Shown here piece by piece: positions 15,047-16,921 of a stretch of 16,921 bases of DNA (position 1 is its first letter; every line of letters begins with the position of its first letter). This DNA comes from Actinomycetota bacterium (GTDB lineage: Bacteria > Actinomycetota > Actinomycetes > Nanopelagicales > Nanopelagicaceae). The DNA is taken from NCBI GenBank assembly GCA_009700715.1, contig WLLM01000005.1:1-16921 (forward strand). Direction: 5' to 3'. Under the pieces are notes generated by a model. That model was not told the DNA's origin. It did no database searches and saw only the letters and a program-made list of their open reading frames with translations. The position numbers and the translations under genes were made by a program.

Positions 15047-16405
15047 ATGAGCTCGCTAACCTTAGATAAATTAAAGGCCCTGGTTGCCGATGGCACCATC
15101 GATACCGTTGTAGTCGCTATGACAGATATGCAGGGTCGGCTAACCGGCAAGCGTATCCACGGTCAATACTTCCTTGATGAAGTTGTGAAACACGGTACCG
15201 AGGGCTGTAACTATCTCTTGGCTGTAGATGTCGATATGAACACTGTAGATGGATATGAAATGTCATCTTGGGAACGTGGCTATAGCGACTTCGCGCTCGT
15301 TCCAGATTTAAATACGCTTCGCTTAATCCCATGGCAACCAGGCGCTGCGCTAATTCTCGCCGACGTTGCTTGGCTAGATCACACTGATGTAGTTGCTTCA
15401 CCACGTCAGATTCTGCGTAAGCAAGTTGCTGAACTTGAAAAGGCCGGAATGGTCGCAATGTGCGGCACTGAACTTGAATTCGTTGTCTATAAAGATACCT
15501 ACGAAGAAGCCTGGAACAAAGGCTATAAGAATCTGATCCCGGTAAATCAGTACAACGTTGATTATTCAATTCTTGGTGGTTCTCGAATTGAACCGTTACT
15601 TCGCGAGATTCGTCTTGGAATGTCTGCAGCGGGAATGACTGTTGAATCTGTAAAGGGTGAATGTAATTTAGGCCAGCACGAGATCGCCTTTAAATATTCA
15701 GATGCTCTTTCAAACTGCGACAACCATGTGATCTATAAGAACGGTGCAAAAGAAATTGCATCGCAACAAGGTTACGCGCTCTCATTTATGGCCAAGCCAA
15801 ATGAGAAAGAAGGAAACTCTTCGCATATCCATCTCTCATTTAGAGGGCTAAAGGGCGAACTCGTCATGACCGATGAGAGTGATAAAGAAAATGGCCTAAG
15901 CGAGGTTGGTAAGCAGTTCATAGCTGGCCAAATCGCACACCTTCGTGAACTTTCAATCCTTTTCGCACCAAATATCAACTCATATAAGCGTTATGTTCCA
16001 GGATCATTTGCTCCAACTGCAGTTCGTTGGGGTCGCGATAACCGTACTTGCGCACTTCGCCTTGTAGGCCACGGTGCCGGACTTCGCTTGGAAAATCGCG
16101 TTCCTGGCGGAGATGTAAATCCGTATCTTGCAGTATCTGGAATTATCGCGGCTGGTTTAGATGGAATTAAGAAGAAGATGGTCTTAGAGCCTGCCTTTAA
16201 AGGCAACGCCTACGATTCTGATTCGGCACGCGTTCCGGCAACAATGTCAGAAGCTCTCACTCTCTGGGAAGAAAGCGCCTGGGTTAAAGAGGTTTTTGGC
16301 GCTGAAGTTCAAAGCCACTACGCAAATATGGCAAAGGTTGAAATAGCTGCTTACAGCAAAGCAGTTACCGATTGGGAATTATTCCGCAACTTCGAAAGGT
16401 TCTAA
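15047..16405 (+). CDS. Glutamine synthetase-like gamma-glutamyl amine ligase (PuuA/GlnA4 type)
   Basis: 452 residues. ATP-dependent ligase joining glutamate through its gamma-carboxyl to an amine. Glutamine synthetase residues are kept: Glu142/Glu144 (TELEF), Glu205, Gln210 and Glu212 (GECNLGQHE), His260/His262 (SSHIHLSF), NSYKR (311-315), Arg334 and LRLENR (346-351) before NPYLAVSGIIAAG. Asp68-Gly69 aligns with the ammonium-site DGSS of the true enzyme, but the serines are replaced (DGYE). The adenylylation-site loop of ammonium-assimilating GlnA is not recognisable, and the C-terminus VTDWELFRNFERF is of the PuuA-like type. With permease, dehydrogenase and aldehyde dehydrogenase around it, catabolic gamma-glutamylation of ethanolamine or a polyamine is the best reading. 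It is not the housekeeping glutamine synthetase. Confidence 0.85.
   Translation: MSSLTLDKLKALVADGTIDTVVVAMTDMQGRLTGKRIHGQYFLDEVVKHGTEGCNYLLAVDVDMNTVDGYEMSSWERGYSDFALVPDLNTLRLIPWQPGAALILADVAWLDHTDVVASPRQILRKQVAELEKAGMVAMCGTELEFVVYKDTYEEAWNKGYKNLIPVNQYNVDYSILGGSRIEPLLREIRLGMSAAGMTVESVKGECNLGQHEIAFKYSDALSNCDNHVIYKNGAKEIASQQGYALSFMAKPNEKEGNSSHIHLSFRGLKGELVMTDESDKENGLSEVGKQFIAGQIAHLRELSILFAPNINSYKRYVPGSFAPTAVRWGRDNRTCALRLVGHGAGLRLENRVPGGDVNPYLAVSGIIAAGLDGIKKKMVLEPAFKGNAYDSDSARVPATMSEALTLWEESAWVKEVFGAEVQSHYANMAKVEIAAYSKAVTDWELFRNFERF
16395..16399 (+). promoter_or_regulatory. Shine-Dalgarno sequence of the aldehyde dehydrogenase
   Basis: AAAGG nine bases before the GTG at 16409, inside the last codons of the ligase gene. 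It supports GTG as the start. Confidence 0.5.
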
Positions 16406-16408
16406 AAC

Positions 16409-16921
16409 GTGTCCACCACTTTTGATGTAATCAACCCTGCCACCGAAAAGTTAGTTACTCAGTTACATGAAGCAGATATCGCTGAAACTGATGCGGTAAT
16501 TGCGCGCGCAGCTAAAGCTTTCTTGACTTGGAAGAACGTCTCCCCTGGCGATCGTGCGAATTTACTACGCCGCTTTTCATCTCTAGTTACCGCACACCGT
16601 GAAGAGTTGGCGCAGATTGAAATCAATAACTCAGGACATATTCGCGGTAATGCTCTTTGGGAAGCCGATAACGTAGCCAATGTTCTTAACTATTACGCAG
16701 GCGCCCCGGAAAGACTTTTCGGTAAGCAAATTCCAGTTGCCGGCGGTGTAGATATAACCTTTAAAGAGCCGATCGGAGTTGTCGGAATAATTGTTCCTTG
16801 GAACTTTCCTATGCCAATCGCCAGCTGGGGATTTTCTGCAGCGCTAGCGGCTGGAAATACAGTGGTCTTAAAGCCAGCAGAGCTCACTCCCCTAACCGCG
16901 ATCAGACTCGCCGAGTTGGCG
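16409..16921 (+). CDS. NAD(P)-dependent aldehyde dehydrogenase, N-terminal part only
   Basis: The first 171 residues of an aldehyde dehydrogenase (family about 480-500) run off the right edge. The GTG start, three bases after the ligase stop, gives VSTTFDVINPATEKLVTQL, the usual opening. Cofactor-domain blocks are GVVGIIVPWNFPMPIASW (123-140) and AGNTVVLKPAELTPL (148-162), with the proline-tryptophan-asparagine motif and Lys156. The catalytic cysteine and glutamate lie beyond the window. As the downstream partner of the ligase and dehydrogenase, it would oxidise the gamma-glutamylated aldehyde to the acid, the PuuC step. The close spacing shows one operon with the ligase. Exact substrate unknown. 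Confidence 0.93.
   Translation, partial: MSTTFDVINPATEKLVTQLHEADIAETDAVIARAAKAFLTWKNVSPGDRANLLRRFSSLVTAHREELAQIEINNSGHIRGNALWEADNVANVLNYYAGAPERLFGKQIPVAGGVDITFKEPIGVVGIIVPWNFPMPIASWGFSAALAAGNTVVLKPAELTPLTAIRLAELA

Noticed and set aside
15117..15569. 150-codon open frame antisense to the ligase gene
   Set aside because: A shadow of the coding strand; no motif and no ribosome site.

Overview
This window is about 17 kb of gene-dense bacterial chromosome, with 17 protein-coding genes (two cut by the window ends) and no rRNA, tRNA, CRISPR array or mobile element that I can recognise. The gene families DUF3093, DUF3159 and DUF4193, the paired TrkA proteins beside a TRAM-domain methyltransferase, and the miaB-miaA-dapF-hflX block all point to an actinobacterium. 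Moderate GC content, tiny intergenic gaps and many ATGA gene overlaps suggest a streamlined freshwater lineage such as the Nanopelagicales (acI: Planktophila/Nanopelagicus). That placement is an inference from gene content, not from a database search.

Left part (1-7024): aconitase (partial) lies downstream of a TRAM-type tRNA/rRNA uracil methyltransferase on the minus strand. A perfect 18-bp palindrome sits just before the aconitase start. Diverging from the methyltransferase is a pair of TrkA potassium-channel regulators. Converging on these is a minus-strand operon of a hot-dog thioesterase, dUTPase and a DUF3159 membrane protein. Divergent from the thioesterase is a DUF3093 membrane protein, which converges on DUF4193, a small zinc-ribbon protein. 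From memory, the order resembles the Mycobacterium tuberculosis Rv2689c-Rv2699c region with several genes missing.

Middle part (7025-11812): a compact minus-strand operon miaB-miaA-dapF-hflX, covering tRNA A37 modification, meso-diaminopimelate/lysine synthesis and a ribosome-associated GTPase. The last two junctions are ATGA overlaps. Both hflX and the neighbouring DUF4193 gene carry a second copy of their last codons and stop just downstream of the real stop.

Right part (11821-16921): a class II glutamine amidotransferase diverges from a plus-strand cluster of APC amine/amino-acid permease, short-chain dehydrogenase, glutamine-synthetase-like ligase and aldehyde dehydrogenase (partial). 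This set fits a gamma-glutamyl-tag route for taking up and oxidising an amine or amino alcohol (ethanolamine or a polyamine). Import would be followed by gamma-glutamylation, oxidation to aldehyde then acid, and release of glutamate by a hydrolase. A strong terminator separates permease from dehydrogenase, and a likely promoter of the dehydrogenase is built into that terminator's 3' arm.

Promoter architecture: six genes that begin transcription units have a TAnnnT hexamer placed 6-7 bases before the start codon and no Shine-Dalgarno sequence. This is the signature of leaderless mRNAs. Genes with real leaders (acn, DUF4193, permease, aldehyde dehydrogenase) have clear Shine-Dalgarno sequences.
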